NCBI GenBank assembly: GCA_026075535.2
Contig: AP026539.1
Span: 10,354,001 to 10,418,000 of the forward strand
Source of the DNA: Tricholoma matsutake
Taxonomy: Eukaryota > Basidiomycota > Agaricomycetes > Agaricales > Tricholomataceae
Reading direction: 5' to 3'
DNA length: 64,000 bases
In this document: piece after piece, positions 1 through 12,398 of the stretch
How the letters are laid out: each line of letters starts with the position of its first letter
Position numbering within the stretch: position 1 is the first letter of the stretch
Notes under the pieces: model-generated
Databases searched by the model: none
Seen by the model: only the letters and a program-made list of their open reading frames with translations
Told to the model about the DNA's origin: nothing
Program-made: the position numbers and the translations under genes

Positions 1-1032
1 TGACTATCATGTCCACCAAGGATGCTGATCAAAGCGGGGAAGACTTTGGCAGCTGTCCTTCAAGTTCTAGTGCAGAATTTCAACCAGTTGCCCATAAGTG
101 GTCACCAGTGGAACTGAATGTGCTACAGCAACGAGTGGATGACTGGAAGACATCAAAAAACCGTAAAGTGCAACAACTAACCTTACAAGGTGCCATGACA
201 GACTTATTTAATTTACCTGTTAAACCTCCAATGGATGGCCTGCAGGAAGTGAGCAATAAGCCCTTGATGTATATTCTGCTTTTTGACAAACATGATTATC
301 AGCGTATTAGAGCTTGGTACAGACAAAATGCTCACAAACCACCAAAGGCAGCGGTCGGCAAGGTCCCTCCATGGTGCAAAGTAATTATCCACCTGTATGG
401 GTCAGAAATAGAGATGGCGATTGGACGGGAGGCTCCAGATCTGGAGAAAGGACAACCGGACTGGATGGCCAAATATTCGTGGCAATATGCGAAGGTCAAC
501 AAAAGAATCTCCAATGATTCAAAGGAAAACGCAAAGATTGAGGCACTTCGGCAACAATGGATGAATACCGGCCCACCGTCGGCTGTTTGGCAAAAGTACG
601 TGTATTGCCCGTAATTCAGTAACTTGGCTGAATTGATCTTAGGGATGCCGAGAAAACACTCACAAAGCATATGAATGAATTTCAAAATTCAATGTACCTT
701 GAACTTGGGGTTCAAATGGTTGTGTTGGGTGGATGGGTAAATCCAGCGGGCAAGAGGAAGTGGAGTGTGTATGTCCATTCACCTGGCATTTAATGGCGAC
801 TAATGAAGAATTTGTAGGTTTGAAACAAATAGCCTTCTAGGCAACAATAAGCCAAATTTCATCGCTGATGAACCTGGGTGGCATGAAAAGCCTATTGCAG
901 ACATGTTCGAGGCATACATCCAGGAATATCTCACCACCGATGAAGAGGAGAAATCAGTGATATGACCTGCTGGTGGGGCAAAGCCTAAACAAATCCTGGA
1001 GACTGGAGTGAAGGGACAGCCACTGCTACCGG

Positions 1033-2344
1033 TAGTGTTTGAAAGTCCAGTTGCATGGACTGAAAAAAAACCGGCAACTGAACCGGACCCAACCGCGGTC
1101 TGGTCTGTCTTGCAGGTTCTGCCGCAGCAGTTGTGGACCGGTCCAGTTGCCGGTTGCATAGTTTTTCAAATAATTATGGACCGGGTAAAGACCGGTTCCA
1201 ACCGGTCTTTGATCATAATTTGATGTGTTGCTAAGGCAAGTGATCAATTGATTACATGTGATACAAGTAATCTGTGTGCTGGCACTGACTAAATAAGTTA
1301 TTGTAGGATTGTAATGCCTTAACAGCTATGTCCATAAACCAGGATTCCACACTGTATAGAGTATATCTACATCCACCCAAATGCACTAGTTCAATGGTGC
1401 AGTGGTTCATTCATGGTAAACACCCTTCCTCCTCATTCCTCTGAAAACTCCGTAGCACTGTAATTCAATAACAGCTTAACCGATCCTTTCGTAAACTTGG
1501 ATTAAGTACAATATATTATATATATATATGCTCCCAAAAGCACTAGTCAAACGATGCAACCATTCATCTATGGTAAGCAACCCTTCCTCCTTATTCCTCT
1601 CAAAACTCCGTCGAACTATAATTCAATAATGACAGAATGCATCCTTTCGTAAATCTGGATTAGACACTATATATAGCATATATATATGCTCCCCAAAGCA
1701 CTAGTTGAACGGTACAGTCATTGATCTATGGTAAGCAACCCTTCCTCCTCATTCCTCTGAAGACTCCGTAGCACTGTAACTCAATAACGGCTCAACCGAT
1801 CCTTTCGTAAACTTGGATTAAATACAATATATATTATATATATGTGCTCCCTAAAGCACTAGTCAAACGGTACAACCATTCATCTATGGTAAGCAACCCT
1901 TCCTCCTCATTCCTCTGAGAACTCTGTAGAGCTGTAATTCAATAATGGTTCAATGTATCCTTTCGTTAAGCTTGGATTAGACACTACATATATGATATAG
2001 ATACACCCCCCAAAGCACTAGCCACATGGTCTAGCCATTCATTTATGGTTTTGTCTGTAGTGTTTACTTATATTACTACTACTAGTTTTCAAAATATATT
2101 ACTTCGAGACATGTATATTAGTGTACAAATAGTCGGTCCTGACCAGTTGTGAACTGGTCAGGACCAGTCTAAGTATGGACCAGTTTTAAACCAGTTTGGC
2201 AACTGTGAGGCAACCGAGTAGGACCAGTTTACACCAGTCTGGTCCTCAGTTGCCTTGATGTTGAGCATGTAAGCAACCGGTCCGGTCCATGGTTGCCCCT
2301 GTTGTCGTCAAAAAAACCGGACTGGACCGGACTTTTAAACACTA
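1033..2344. mobile_element. hAT-like non-autonomous element 1 (1312 bp)
   Basis: The left end reads TAGTGTTTGAAAGTCC and the right end is its inverted counterpart, GGACTTTTAAACACTA. The element is flanked by a perfect 8-bp duplication, GCTACCGG (1025-1032 and 2345-2352). Removing the element and one duplication restores the host reading frame (…LLPANC…). An 8-bp duplication with short inverted ends is the hallmark of hAT transposons. Both subterminal regions are dense in ACCGGTC/ACCAGTC/AACCGG words, as expected of subterminal binding sites. There is no transposase frame. The core is a 158-bp tandem repeat. Confidence 0.9.
1383..2050. repeat. 158-bp tandem repeat, four full units plus a partial one
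   Basis: The word GCACTAGT (or a close variant) starts each unit at 1383, 1540, 1698, 1856 and 2015, giving periods of 157, 158, 158 and 159 bp. Each unit carries the same order of blocks: GGTAAGCAACCCTTCCTCC, ATTCCTCTGAAAACTCCGT, CCTTTCGTAAACTTGGATTA, then an (AT)n run. The array lies entirely inside hAT-like element 1. Confidence 0.92.
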
Positions 2345-3734
2345 GCTACCGGCGAACTGTCTTATCCGCCACGGCGACAATGCCCAGTTTTTGAATTACC
2401 AAAAACAAGTTTTACGGGCATACATTGAAAGGATGTACAGTGAGTGAACCATTTTTGATTAATGAAGATACTGATCCCCGGCAAGATTTAGCTGCAAGGA
2501 GAACCTCTGGTCATGTCCCATGGCTTGATATTCACACACGGCAATCTGAATTTATCAACCAGGTGGACTATATGCCTCTGCAGAAAGGAGGAAAGAGCTG
2601 CACAACTTTCTCGGCGCCGGGGAGATCACGAACATCGACTGCGGCACCGGAAGACTCAGATGAATCACTGGATGAGGAGTTTGTATTATTGTGGGAACCA
2701 TCGAAAATGCATAAACATGATATTGAGGCATGTTTTACCCATTGGATGGGAAGGCAGGAAGAAGGAAAGATTGGTTTCAAATTCACAAATGTCCTTAATT
2801 CACGGGAGGGAACACTTTGGCCGGCAGTTCGATTACAAGAACTTACAGACTTGGATGACATGGAGACCAAAGGAATGACAGCAGCTCCATGCAATCCGCC
2901 GAAGTGCAAATGAACCAAAAACAAAACAAAAGGCAAACGGCCCAAGGCCACCACACAGCAACCTGAAAGTGAGAGTGCACCAGTACCAAAACAACAAAAG
3001 AAAAAGCAGCAAGCCACTGGGTTAGCTCCACTGCTACCGGAAAACCTGATGCCACTGGAATGGGACCTTTTGGTCGATCCCATGCTCCAGAAGGCGCTCA
3101 TTCCACCTGGCCGATACGTAACAGCGGAGGATCACAATATTCTGGCAATGACGGGTTTGACGACCGGTCCTACAGGAGTCGACATGACAGAGCCTACCTA
3201 TGCTAGCTATCTTGCAGATTTGGAGCATGGGGGTCATTTAATGAATGGTCCGGTTCCTGCATGGATGGAACATGGTAGTATCCATGATTCCACTGCACCT
3301 GCCCTCCAACTGGCCATTCGGCAAGGTCAAAATTCTCACCAGAACATGACACTAGCTTCATTACCGATGGATACCATCCCTGAGGCAACATCAGTTGCTT
3401 CAACCGATAGTGTAATCCCTGACCACAGAAAGCGTTGGATGAAAACACAATCAAGATCCCGTGCTCGCAACACCGATGAAGTGACTACAACACAGGATGC
3501 TGGAACAAGTACACCAGCGGAAGGAAGCAAGGAAAGCTGAAAAGAGCACGGTCAAATGACCACAATAGTTGTGGCCGGCGGCCTAAAAAATCAAAGCCCA
3601 GCAACACTGATGTCCAAGTGATGAATGTGACAATGGATCCCGGCCTCCGTCCAAAGCCAAGACCAAAAGCTCATGGAGATGCATCCACTGACCCCCAGGA
3701 TACGTTTGACTTAAGACACCGACATGCACAATAA

Positions 3735-5497
3735 ACCATGCCTTTGGATATCACCGCGGTCGGCAGATAGTTTTTTTTTGGAGCTGCCATGGATGCAATA
3801 CATTCAATAGATCCCTTATATATTTCATCTACTAATGAAATAACCATGCATATATTCTTCAAACTATGTGCCCCTAAGTGCTGGTGCATTATCACCGCCA
3901 TTGTCACTATTATCACCGGTCCCTACAAAGTACCATTTGTGTATAGATTCTTTTATGAGAAGGGCCCATAGACATTTCCTTAGGTCATGTACAGTGACCA
4001 TCGCTGATCATGGCACGAGTCATTTGCTTAGCTCTGAACTTGTATGCTTATTGCCCCTGGTAACATTATCACCACACCATGTTGGGTGCCGACTTTATGT
4101 TTTCTGGTGCCGAGACATCCTGTTAGGAAATAGCTGACTGCCACACAAGTGACAGTTGCTGTCTGGCCGGTGTCAGGGTTAATCTACGTCTACTCTCATT
4201 GCACATTACTACTGTCTTCGACTAATGATTGTTCTCTTCTGTTACATGCCTGTGTATATCCATACCAGCGCCGGTCACTACAATGTACTGTTTTAGGATA
4301 TATTCTTTATGATTTGTAATAACAGCAGTAATTCAAGTCCTGTACGCTATAGTCGTGTGGGCCCATACTGTTTTCCTTTTACTGTCATGGGCCTACCTGA
4401 TCATTCCATCGAGCGTATCATTTGTATGGGCCCATTTCCCTGTATTATTTTAGGATGGGCCCATACACATTTTCATAGCTCATGGGGTTCTACAATAACC
4501 AGCACTGGTCATTCACTTAGCTCTTGACCTTGGATGCTTATCACCACAAGTGACTTTATCACTACCGGTGCCAGTCACTACAATGTTTATCTTTTCCTAC
4601 ATAGATGACTTGTTAAGTGTCAAGGTGCTCCCTAACCTGATTCTGCACATCCTCCCAGTAAGCCAACAATTTCCTGTCCTTCTGAAGTTGGGCATCATTT
4701 TCTCGGACCATCAACTTTATCACTACCGGCGCTGGTCACCTTTTCACTCCTGGCACCAGGCACTTTTCACTACCGGCGCCAGTCACTACGATGTACTGAT
4801 TTTGCATATATCCTTATCCTCCCACATTCCTACAGCATACAGCATGTCACCATTCCTTTGTTTGTTATCCATGTTCTAGTGCACACTGGCTGTGATTAGC
4901 ATACAAGTCTTTTAAGAACTATGTGCATGACTGGCGCCCACTTTATCTTTTCCTAAATAGATGACTTAAAACAGTATGGGCCCCCACAACTATAGCGTAC
5001 AGGACTTGAATTACTGCTGCTATTACAATACAAATCTTTTAAGAGCTATGTGAATTGCCTGTGCTGACTTTATGTTTTCTGGTGCCGAGAGATGCACTGA
5101 AGTCGTGTGGGCCCATACTGTTTTCCTTTTACTGTCATGGGCCCACCCGATCATTCCATCGGGCGTATCATTCATATGGGCCCATTTCCCTGCATTATGT
5201 TAGGATGGGCCCATATGCATTTTCTTAGCTCATACAGTAACCGGCGCCGGTCATTCGCTTAGCTCCACTGTTATGCTTATGGCTGCTGGCGACTTTATCA
5301 CTACCAGCATCGGTCACTTCAATGTACGTTTGTTGTATCTATCCTTGTAGCCTCCTTCCACATTCCTACAGCATGATGAATTCAATATATACCTTATACT
5401 CCATCTATTAATGAAGCAACTATGCATATATTGATCAAAATATATACACAAATAGGCATAGTATAAAAAATATTGTTATTTTTTATCCAACGTAGAA
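3735..5497. repeat. Non-coding repeat-rich interval with direct and inverted copies
   Basis: No convincing gene. A block at 4351-4523 is repeated directly at 5101-5265 (both begin AGTCGTGTGGGCCCATACTG). A 63-bp arm at 4312-4374 is repeated inverted at 4968-5035. The edges also resemble each other: the stretch near 3795-3855 (…TCATCTACTAATGAAATAACC) is close to that near 5385-5430. A degenerate ACCGGCGCCGGTCA palindrome recurs about eight times. This may be an unclassified non-autonomous element; I could not find target duplications. Confidence 0.6.
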
Positions 5498-7296
5498 TTA
5501 TGCTGGGGGTGTTGATGTTTTTGGAATTGAGACAGTGGTATCAGGCGGGAGGGGGGACATTTGTGCAGTGTATGTTGATGTTGGATCTGGGGAGGTAGAA
5601 GTTGCAGCTGCGTTGGTGAAAGAACTGGTGTCAGGGATCACCGATGTAGCTGTGGTCATAATAATGGGAACAGGCGACGGTGGGGAGCGAATGGATTCAT
5701 GCAAATGGGCTGGATTGACAAACATTGATGACTTCGGGAGATGGATCATCAACGGCACCATGGCATCTGCATTCTGTGGATCTTCATCTTCTGATTCCTC
5801 CTCGGAGCTTCCCTCGTTCTCCAATTCAGCCAGCCGCTTGTTCATCGCCGCCAATTGACCACGCAACATGAAATCCTCCTGCTTCAACTTCTCCAACTCC
5901 ATCCCATTCCTCAACCCCCTCATCTCAGCCTCCAGCACCAGAATGCTCACCAGCACCTTTTCTCTCAACTCACCCATCTCAGCCTCCAATGCCGGAATGC
6001 TCACTGTCATCTTTTCCTTCAATGTGTTCAGAACTTCCATGTATCCACGCAACATGAGGCTTTCCTGATCCAATTTCCCTTGATTTTCTGCCAAGACCGA
6101 TATGAGCATGCGGAGGTCTTGGAGCTCCCATTGTAAACCACCGATGGTGGGCATGCAATTGGGATGGGTGACATGACCTGGTGGCAGTGGCGCAGGAAGC
6201 GTGGTGTCGATGGATTGGGGGATCGTGAGGCTTGTTGATGGGACAGGCTCTGGGGTTGGTATATGGTCGGAGATGCGTGAAGTTGAGGGGATGGGGGCTG
6301 GCATGATGGGGATGTACTCATCTGACTCACCGGCGGTGTCTGCTGCCCGGCGTTTTCTCTTCGGTGCCATTCTCGGTTGTTCACTTTCCTCTGCCTTCAC
6401 CTTTTTCTTCCCAATGACCTTTTTTCTCCCCTTGAGCTCCCCTGCCACTATCAATTCATCCCGCCATGCTGTATGTGATGCTGTATATGAGCATTTTGTC
6501 TTGCCCTTGTGGCATGTCATGCAAGCAATCTGGATGCCCGTCATTCGGCAGGTTGTCAGGCCCCTCAAACTGCAGGTGTTGCACAGAGCAGTGGGCCGTT
6601 CCACAATGGACCTCCATATATTGTCTTCAGGTAGAGCAGGAGTGGCCGTCATGATTGGCAGGTTGGCATGGATGAATGGTGGCTCTTTTGTGACATTGCT
6701 GTCCTCCATTTCAGGCAGCACCAGCTGTGGCGACACCTTTCGGCGTTTCGACTGAGGTGGAGCCAGGTGTTCTACGACCTTCTTTTCCTTGCCCTTGCCC
6801 TTGCCCTTGCTCTGGGCTCTTGCAGCTGCTTCTGTTTGGTTGGTCTGAGCCTCCGGCATTGCAGTGGTGGGAACGGGTGCGGACACGGCGATGAGTGATT
6901 CAGCTGCAAAACCAGGAGCAACGATGGGTGGCATAGCCGTGGTGGGGATTTGGAGCGTAACGTGCATGGCCGGGAGAGTGCTGCTTGGTGCAGCGACGGG
7001 CGAAGGTTGATGAATATATATGCTCTGGTCGATGGATTCCCAAGGCGCTGGGCCAGACTTATCCCACTGATGGAGTACTTTGAACACATGTTTGAGGAAC
7101 GGCATCATTGCCACTTCCTTTGCCAACACCTTTTGCCTATAATCCAACTTCAAAGCCTTCTTAGAAAGATTCATAGGACATAATAAAAATCACGCACCAA
7201 CTTGCCCAACATGGATTTCAAATCCACGGTCATCCGAGTACCATCCAAAAATGTATTGAGGGTGCGCTCCATGGATTTGGTGTGCTGAGAAGACAT
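5498..7296 (-). CDS. Hypothetical protein with a Cys-rich cluster and predicted coiled coils
   Basis: The main open frame (7174 down to 5498, 558 codons) is the longest uninterrupted non-retroelement frame in the window. A plausible 38-bp intron (7197-7160, GTGCGT...TAAG) joins an upstream exon starting near 7296 in phase. Around residues 190-225 of the main frame there are seven cysteines in a C-x2-C...C...C-x2-C-x6-C layout, reminiscent of but not matching a fungal Zn2Cys6 cluster. This is followed by Lys/Arg-rich stretches, then heptad-like Leu/Glu/Met segments (about 360-450, coiled coil) and an acidic patch. Pro/Ser/Thr-rich ends suggest disorder. A nuclear, DNA-binding-like role is only a guess. 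The intron is shorter than usual, so the true start is uncertain. Confidence 0.5.
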
Positions 7297-7307
7297 GATA
7301 AAACTGT

Positions 7308-10300
7308 TTGTACTTAGGGTGGATGCAGTTGATAGCGTCAATAAATGCAATGTCAGTTTCAACTTCCGTATTCAAAATTCACGTGACCATGTTTGTTGAT
7401 CAATTTTCGCGTCTTATGGAATATTCAGGCAGCTCATCAGTAAACTTGCCAAATTTGCCACCAACAAGTATGCCCACTCTGGACCTCGACGCCTTGGATA
7501 TTCCTGGTAGTCCTGATTCACCAGCGGTGTATATAGATAATCTGGACCTGGCCACTTTTCATATTCCTGAATGTCCTGATTCACTGGCGGTGGATGGTAC
7601 TCTTCATTTCTCCATACCACGTTCATCAATACATTCCTCATTTGCTTTTGATATTTCTGAAGCGGCTGCAGATATTATCCATTTGGCAACCCCACCCACC
7701 GAAAATTCCCAATCTTTTGACTTGGATGCATTTCACATTCCTGGTAGTCCCAACTCACCCACAGTGAGCACCATTCATTTGACATCATCACTGCCACACC
7801 ATGACCTAGATCTCTTTCATATTCCTGACTCGCTGGCCGCCGATGCATTTTATATTCCTGGTAGTCCTGACTCGCCGGTGGCGACCAGCACTGTTCATTT
7901 GACATTTCACAAGGTGAATTTTTGACAGGAGGTGTTATCTAATGTGTTTAATGCTACACAAAGTGCAGATCATCTTGATCCACCAGAAACATTGCCTGAG
8001 CCTCCACCTGCACCATGCACAACATCTGAGTGTAATAGTTGCATGAAGTGCCAGAACAAGGGAAAATCTCACAAAGGTTGTCTTGACAACAAGTGGGGTA
8101 GATGCAAGTCCCACTTTCCCCATGAGACCTTTAAAGTAACAGAGGTTGACCCATTGACTGGTGCACTCAACCTAAAAAAAAGCCTTGGATAAACACTTTC
8201 TCAACTGTGATTTCCTTACTGTTCCATTGCAACACTGATGTTACCAGCCTCAGGTCTGGAACTGCCATAAAGGGAACCCTGTTGTATGTGTCAGACTGTA
8301 TCACCAAAATGAGTTTGAAAACACATGTAGTTTTTGAATCCATCCGCTCCATATTCCAAAAGAATACAGAAATGCTAGGTGGCTGTGAAAGTAAACATGT
8401 GAAGGCCAGGAAACTTATGACAAAGATGGTGAATACAATGTGTGCAAAATTAGAATTAGGTTCACCTATGATCTGTTTGTACTTGCTCAGTAATCCAGAT
8501 CATTACACAAGCCATAGATTTGTGCCATTTTATTGGCAATCATTTGTCCATGAGGTTAGAAAAGCATGGGATGAGGATCTTACTGGAGGACAGACCCAAA
8601 AGGTTGCTATCTTGAAGCATGGTGGAAGAATTGTTGGAATATCAAATGTAGATGATTATGTTTGCTGACCAGCAGAGCTGGAAGATTTGTCACTTTATGA
8701 CTGGATATCAAACTATAAACATGTAAAGTTTCCAACTAAACCCTCAAAAAATCTGCATCTCCACCACTTGATCCATCTGTCAGTGACCAAGATGATGACA
8801 TACAGCAAGGTCAAGAAGCTGACCAGGATACTGCTGAGAATGATTTTCCAGCAGATAACCACTGTAATATGCCAAATAACATACTCCACTTTTCAAAATT
8901 ACACCCATTGGCTACTACTCATGGCTTGAAGTGTTTTCCCTCTCCATTTGTACCCAATTTTGTAGGACAAACACTTCCTCATCATGACCAAGGTGACAGA
9001 GAGTTTTATTGTACAACAATGTTGACTTTGTTGAAGCCATGGCAATCTGGTTCTACTCTCAAAGCAAAAGATGCCTCTTGGGATGAATTATTTGTTGCAC
9101 ACAAATTTACTGATTGTGAAGAAAAAATAATGAAAAACTTTAATATCCAATATGAGTGTCTTGATCAGAGAGATGATTTCTTGTCTGAATTGAAAAAGGG
9201 AGCTACCACTGTGCCTGGTTGGATGAATGATGATGTTATTGTCCATGAAATGAATCAATCAGGTGTTTTGCATAGCGATGAGATTTCAGTCAATGACTTG
9301 TCCACTGATGAAATTGAGGTTGATTATCAGCAAAGTCAAAAGTATAAGCAGCAAATGAAATCAATGTCTATTACAAAACTTATCATGACTAGGCTTGGTT
9401 GGACTGCATGCAAACCAGAAACCTCATACATCTGTTTCAGGCATATGTATTGGAGGTGGATGGAAGAATGTGGTCACATCTAAAAGGCAAAGCATTCTTG
9501 AGAGCTGATTGCAAAGTTAGCAGCAAAGTCCCTCAGTTGAGCAGCAAAAACATCTTTGAAGGTGTCAAAATTGTTGACAAAAGATATCTAGAAAAAAGGT
9601 GTGTCAGCCCTGAGTGGCAAAATGAAATGGACTCTGTGGCAATGGCCTTCCATCTGAACACTGAGCAGGAACATGCATTTCATATAGTTGCCAATCATTC
9701 ATGTCATCCAACTTCTGAAAGATTCAGGATGCATATTGGTGGAATGGCAGGAGCAGGCAAATCCCAGGTGTTGAAAGCACTAATGGAATTATTCAAGTGA
9801 AAGAATGAGTCACATCAATTCATCATTGTTGCACCAACTGGCAGTGCAGATGCATTACTTGGAGGTTCAACTTACTATTATATGTTTGTCATAAATGACT
9901 TTTCATCTGGCAAATCTGTGAATTTGCAGCTAGCAGAAGTAAAACAAAGATTGCAAGGTGTTGATTACATTTTTATGGATGAGGTGTCAATGTTGTCCTG
10001 CAAGGAAATTTACAGGATTAGTCAGAGACTTGCATGGGTAATGAACAATACTGAAAAACCATTTGGAGGATTGAATATGATTTTCACTGGTGATTTTGCA
10101 CAACTCCCTCCTGCAATTGGGCAAGAGCATGCATTCTTGTATAGCAGGACAGTGGGGTCAAATCCACAGAATCTTTGTAATCAGGAAGCTGCAATTGGAA
10201 AGGCATTATGGCATCAAATAACCACTGTTGTCATTCTTCATCAAAACATGCATCAAAAGACCCAGTTAGAGGTTCAGTTATCGTTAGGGTAAGGGTTCGA

Positions 10301-11403
10301 ACCCTGTATCTTACCAGTAGTATAATCTATGCATGGTAGCCTAAACCTCAACACCTGATGATGCTAGGCTGTGTGAGACATTGAGCAATATGCGGTACAA
10401 AGCATGCACACCTGATGACATTGCATTCTTGTGTTCTTGTATATCCAGTGAGCTTGATGGTTGATCATCTGTAAATGACAAACAATTCCATAATGTGTCA
10501 GTGATCACTCCTCTGAATTTGCCAAAAGATGTCATCAATGATCTAGGTTCACAAAGATTTGCAGCTGAGACTGGTCAAGATCTGGTTCATTTCTATTCCA
10601 AAGTTACAGTCAGTTCAACAGATGATCAGGCACAAACTTCAACCAAGTGAAAGTCATTTAGGAAATTAGGAAATAAACAAGTCCAGAAACCTTCTCTGTC
10701 ATTAGCCCTTCAACAGACCCTTTGGGATTTGATACCTTCCAGTAATACAAAAAATATACCTAGAAAACTGTTACTTTGTCAGGGACTACCTGTGATTATT
10801 CAGTTGAATAGTCCAACAGAGTTGTGTGTGACTAAAGGTCAGGATGCTACAGTATATGACTGGCAGACAACTAGGGGGTCTAGGGGTCAGTGTATTCTTG
10901 ATACACTATTCATCAAGCTTGTGAATCCACCACAGACTGTGCAACTGGATAACTTACATGAAAATGTTGTACCACTTACAAGAACAATCACCAACACCCA
11001 ATGTAATCTTCCAAATGATGCAACTATTAATATATCCAGTCAAGTTGAGGTACTCCCAAACTTTGCTATAACAGATTATACCTCCCAAGGCAAGACAAGG
11101 CAATTCAATGTTGTTGATCTTTCCAGTGCAAGAAGCCACCAGTCATACTACACAGCACTTTCCAGGAGTGCATCAGCAGCAGGTACAGTGATTCTACAGG
11201 GGTTTGATGCATATAAAATTACAGGGGGTGTTTCAGGTGCATTACGACAGGAGTTTAGGGAGCATGAGATGCTAGATGACATAACCACCCTGCGTTATAA
11301 TGGAAAGTTGCCAGTTTCTGTAGTGGGTAACTTTAGGAATGATCTCATTTCTGCCTTTCGCATGGTTAGAGGAGATAAATATGTACCTCCAAAGGTTCAT
11401 TGA
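7308..11403 (+). pseudogene. Helitron Rep/PIF1-type helicase polyprotein, decayed
   Basis: In Helitrons this protein drives rolling-circle transposition. Order: an N-terminal region with repeats of the type F-x-IPGSPDSP (7308-7920); a Cys-rich block (CNSCMKCQNKGKSHKGC) near 8035-8085; a Helitron-like N-terminal domain (SGTAIKG, LYLLSNPDHYTSHRF, 8240-8600); then a PIF1-family SF1B helicase with Walker A GGMAGAGKS (about 9740), motif II MDEVS (about 9975), GDFAQLPPA (about 10090) and a C-terminal YTALSRS (about 11150). It is broken by TGA codons at 7923, 8666, 9798 and 11401, single-base shifts in A-runs near 8174-8181 and 8745-8750, another shift near 9400-9480, and a short insertion near 10267-10350. 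The family assignment rests on motif order and resemblance to basidiomycete Helitron proteins. Helitron termini were not found. Confidence 0.8.
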
Positions 11404-12398
11404 GCAATACGTTGGAAAGATAGCGATCCCATTTCACTTGTCAGATTGTGTCAAGACCAAGGCAGTGTCAGAAAAAAAATTAAGGATACCAGGTCAAATT
11501 TTTTAAGCCAATAAGTGAGGAACTAACTAACCCATGGTGGGAACTATCTTTCTAAAAAGGAAATTTTGATTACAAATCATTTGACCCACAAGTTTGACTG
11601 TTGGGTTTCCATATCACAGCTGCTTTCACAATGACTTTCTGGCTTAGCTTTGGGTGAAGGAAGTGTAGGTAGAGTATTACTGAGGGCATTTGCTGGTAAA
11701 TTAAAGTAATTATTTCACTGTTGGTTGTACTACATACATATTATAGAGAAATCCATATATTGCGATTTGAAAACAAATTCAAGTTCAAATCTGAATGGCA
11801 AGCAATATTCATATGCCAGCTTTGGACAGATTTCTCCAGTACTTAGGAGTAGAAATTGTGCTGTGGAGGTCAGAAATCAGGGTGGACATAACAGCTTGAC
11901 AGGTGTACTTGCTTCTCAACATATTTCAGGCTTCATTTTCAAGTTAGTAACAGAAATGACAGAGTATAATGATACATCAAAAACAGACCACCAGAAGATT
12001 CTGGCTTGTACTATATGAATTACATATTGTCTTTGTTCTGCCCCCCACAGTACAGTACCCCTGAAAATATGCAAAATAATATGTTTACTTGATAATCACC
12101 TTCTGAGATCATTAATCAACAAATAATTCACCCACAAGTAAGCTGGAAATCATTGAGGAAGCCATAACATGAGTTGCAATACAGTTGATGGGCCACAAGA
12201 TCAGGGTTGCTCATGTTTGTTCACTGGTTTGACCATAACATTGGACATATATTGTGCTAGAACAATCCTATTAGAATGTGTCTGTATTTTGTGAGGCCCT
12301 CAAGCATAAAAGTATGTGATCAAAAAAAAATTTTTAAGGGCTCATGGCCTGGACTAACTAACCATCCCTATATAATAATTTGAACATGTGACACCCCC
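11404..12398 (+). other. Interval without recognisable coding between two Helitron protein blocks
   Basis: This stretch separates the helicase block from the protease-like block that normally follows in one protein. Near its edges an imperfect direct repeat is visible: AATTTTTTAAGCC…GGACTAACTAACC-like sequence near 11497-11535, and AATTTTTAAGGGC…GGACTAACTAACC near 12328-12365. That would fit an insertion of about 0.85 kb. Nothing inside resembles a known element. Confidence 0.35.

Larger units (their letters stand above)
9..3734 (+). pseudogene. Multi-exon basidiomycete hypothetical protein, split by a transposon
   Basis: I do not recognise a function. Exons can be placed: 9-595, intron 596-642 (GTACGT...TTAG), 643-785, intron 786-840 (GC...CTAG), 841-1032, a transposon, 2353-2439, intron 2440-2491 (GTGAGT...TTTAG), and 2492 onward. 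Joining them keeps one frame: residues around WQK/DAEKT, SPG/NNKP and ERMY/TARR read across the junctions. Decay signs are in-frame TGA codons at 963 and 2911 and a shift near 3530, after which a basic tail continues in the +1 frame to a stop at 3732-3734. The visible protein is hydrophilic, with a Trp-rich N-terminal half and a Lys-rich, low-complexity C-terminal half, and has no signal peptide or membrane segment. It may start upstream of the window. It could itself belong to a mobile element, since such families are repeated in Agaricomycetes; that is from memory, not shown here. Confidence 0.6.

Noticed and set aside
332..685. Minus-strand frame of 117 codons over the first gene
   Set aside because: It is a shadow of the plus-strand exon and intron, with no motif of its own; plus-strand splice sites and frame continuity are better supported.
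1383..2050. CRISPR-like array
   Set aside because: Whole units repeat head to tail without unique spacers, and the genome is eukaryotic.
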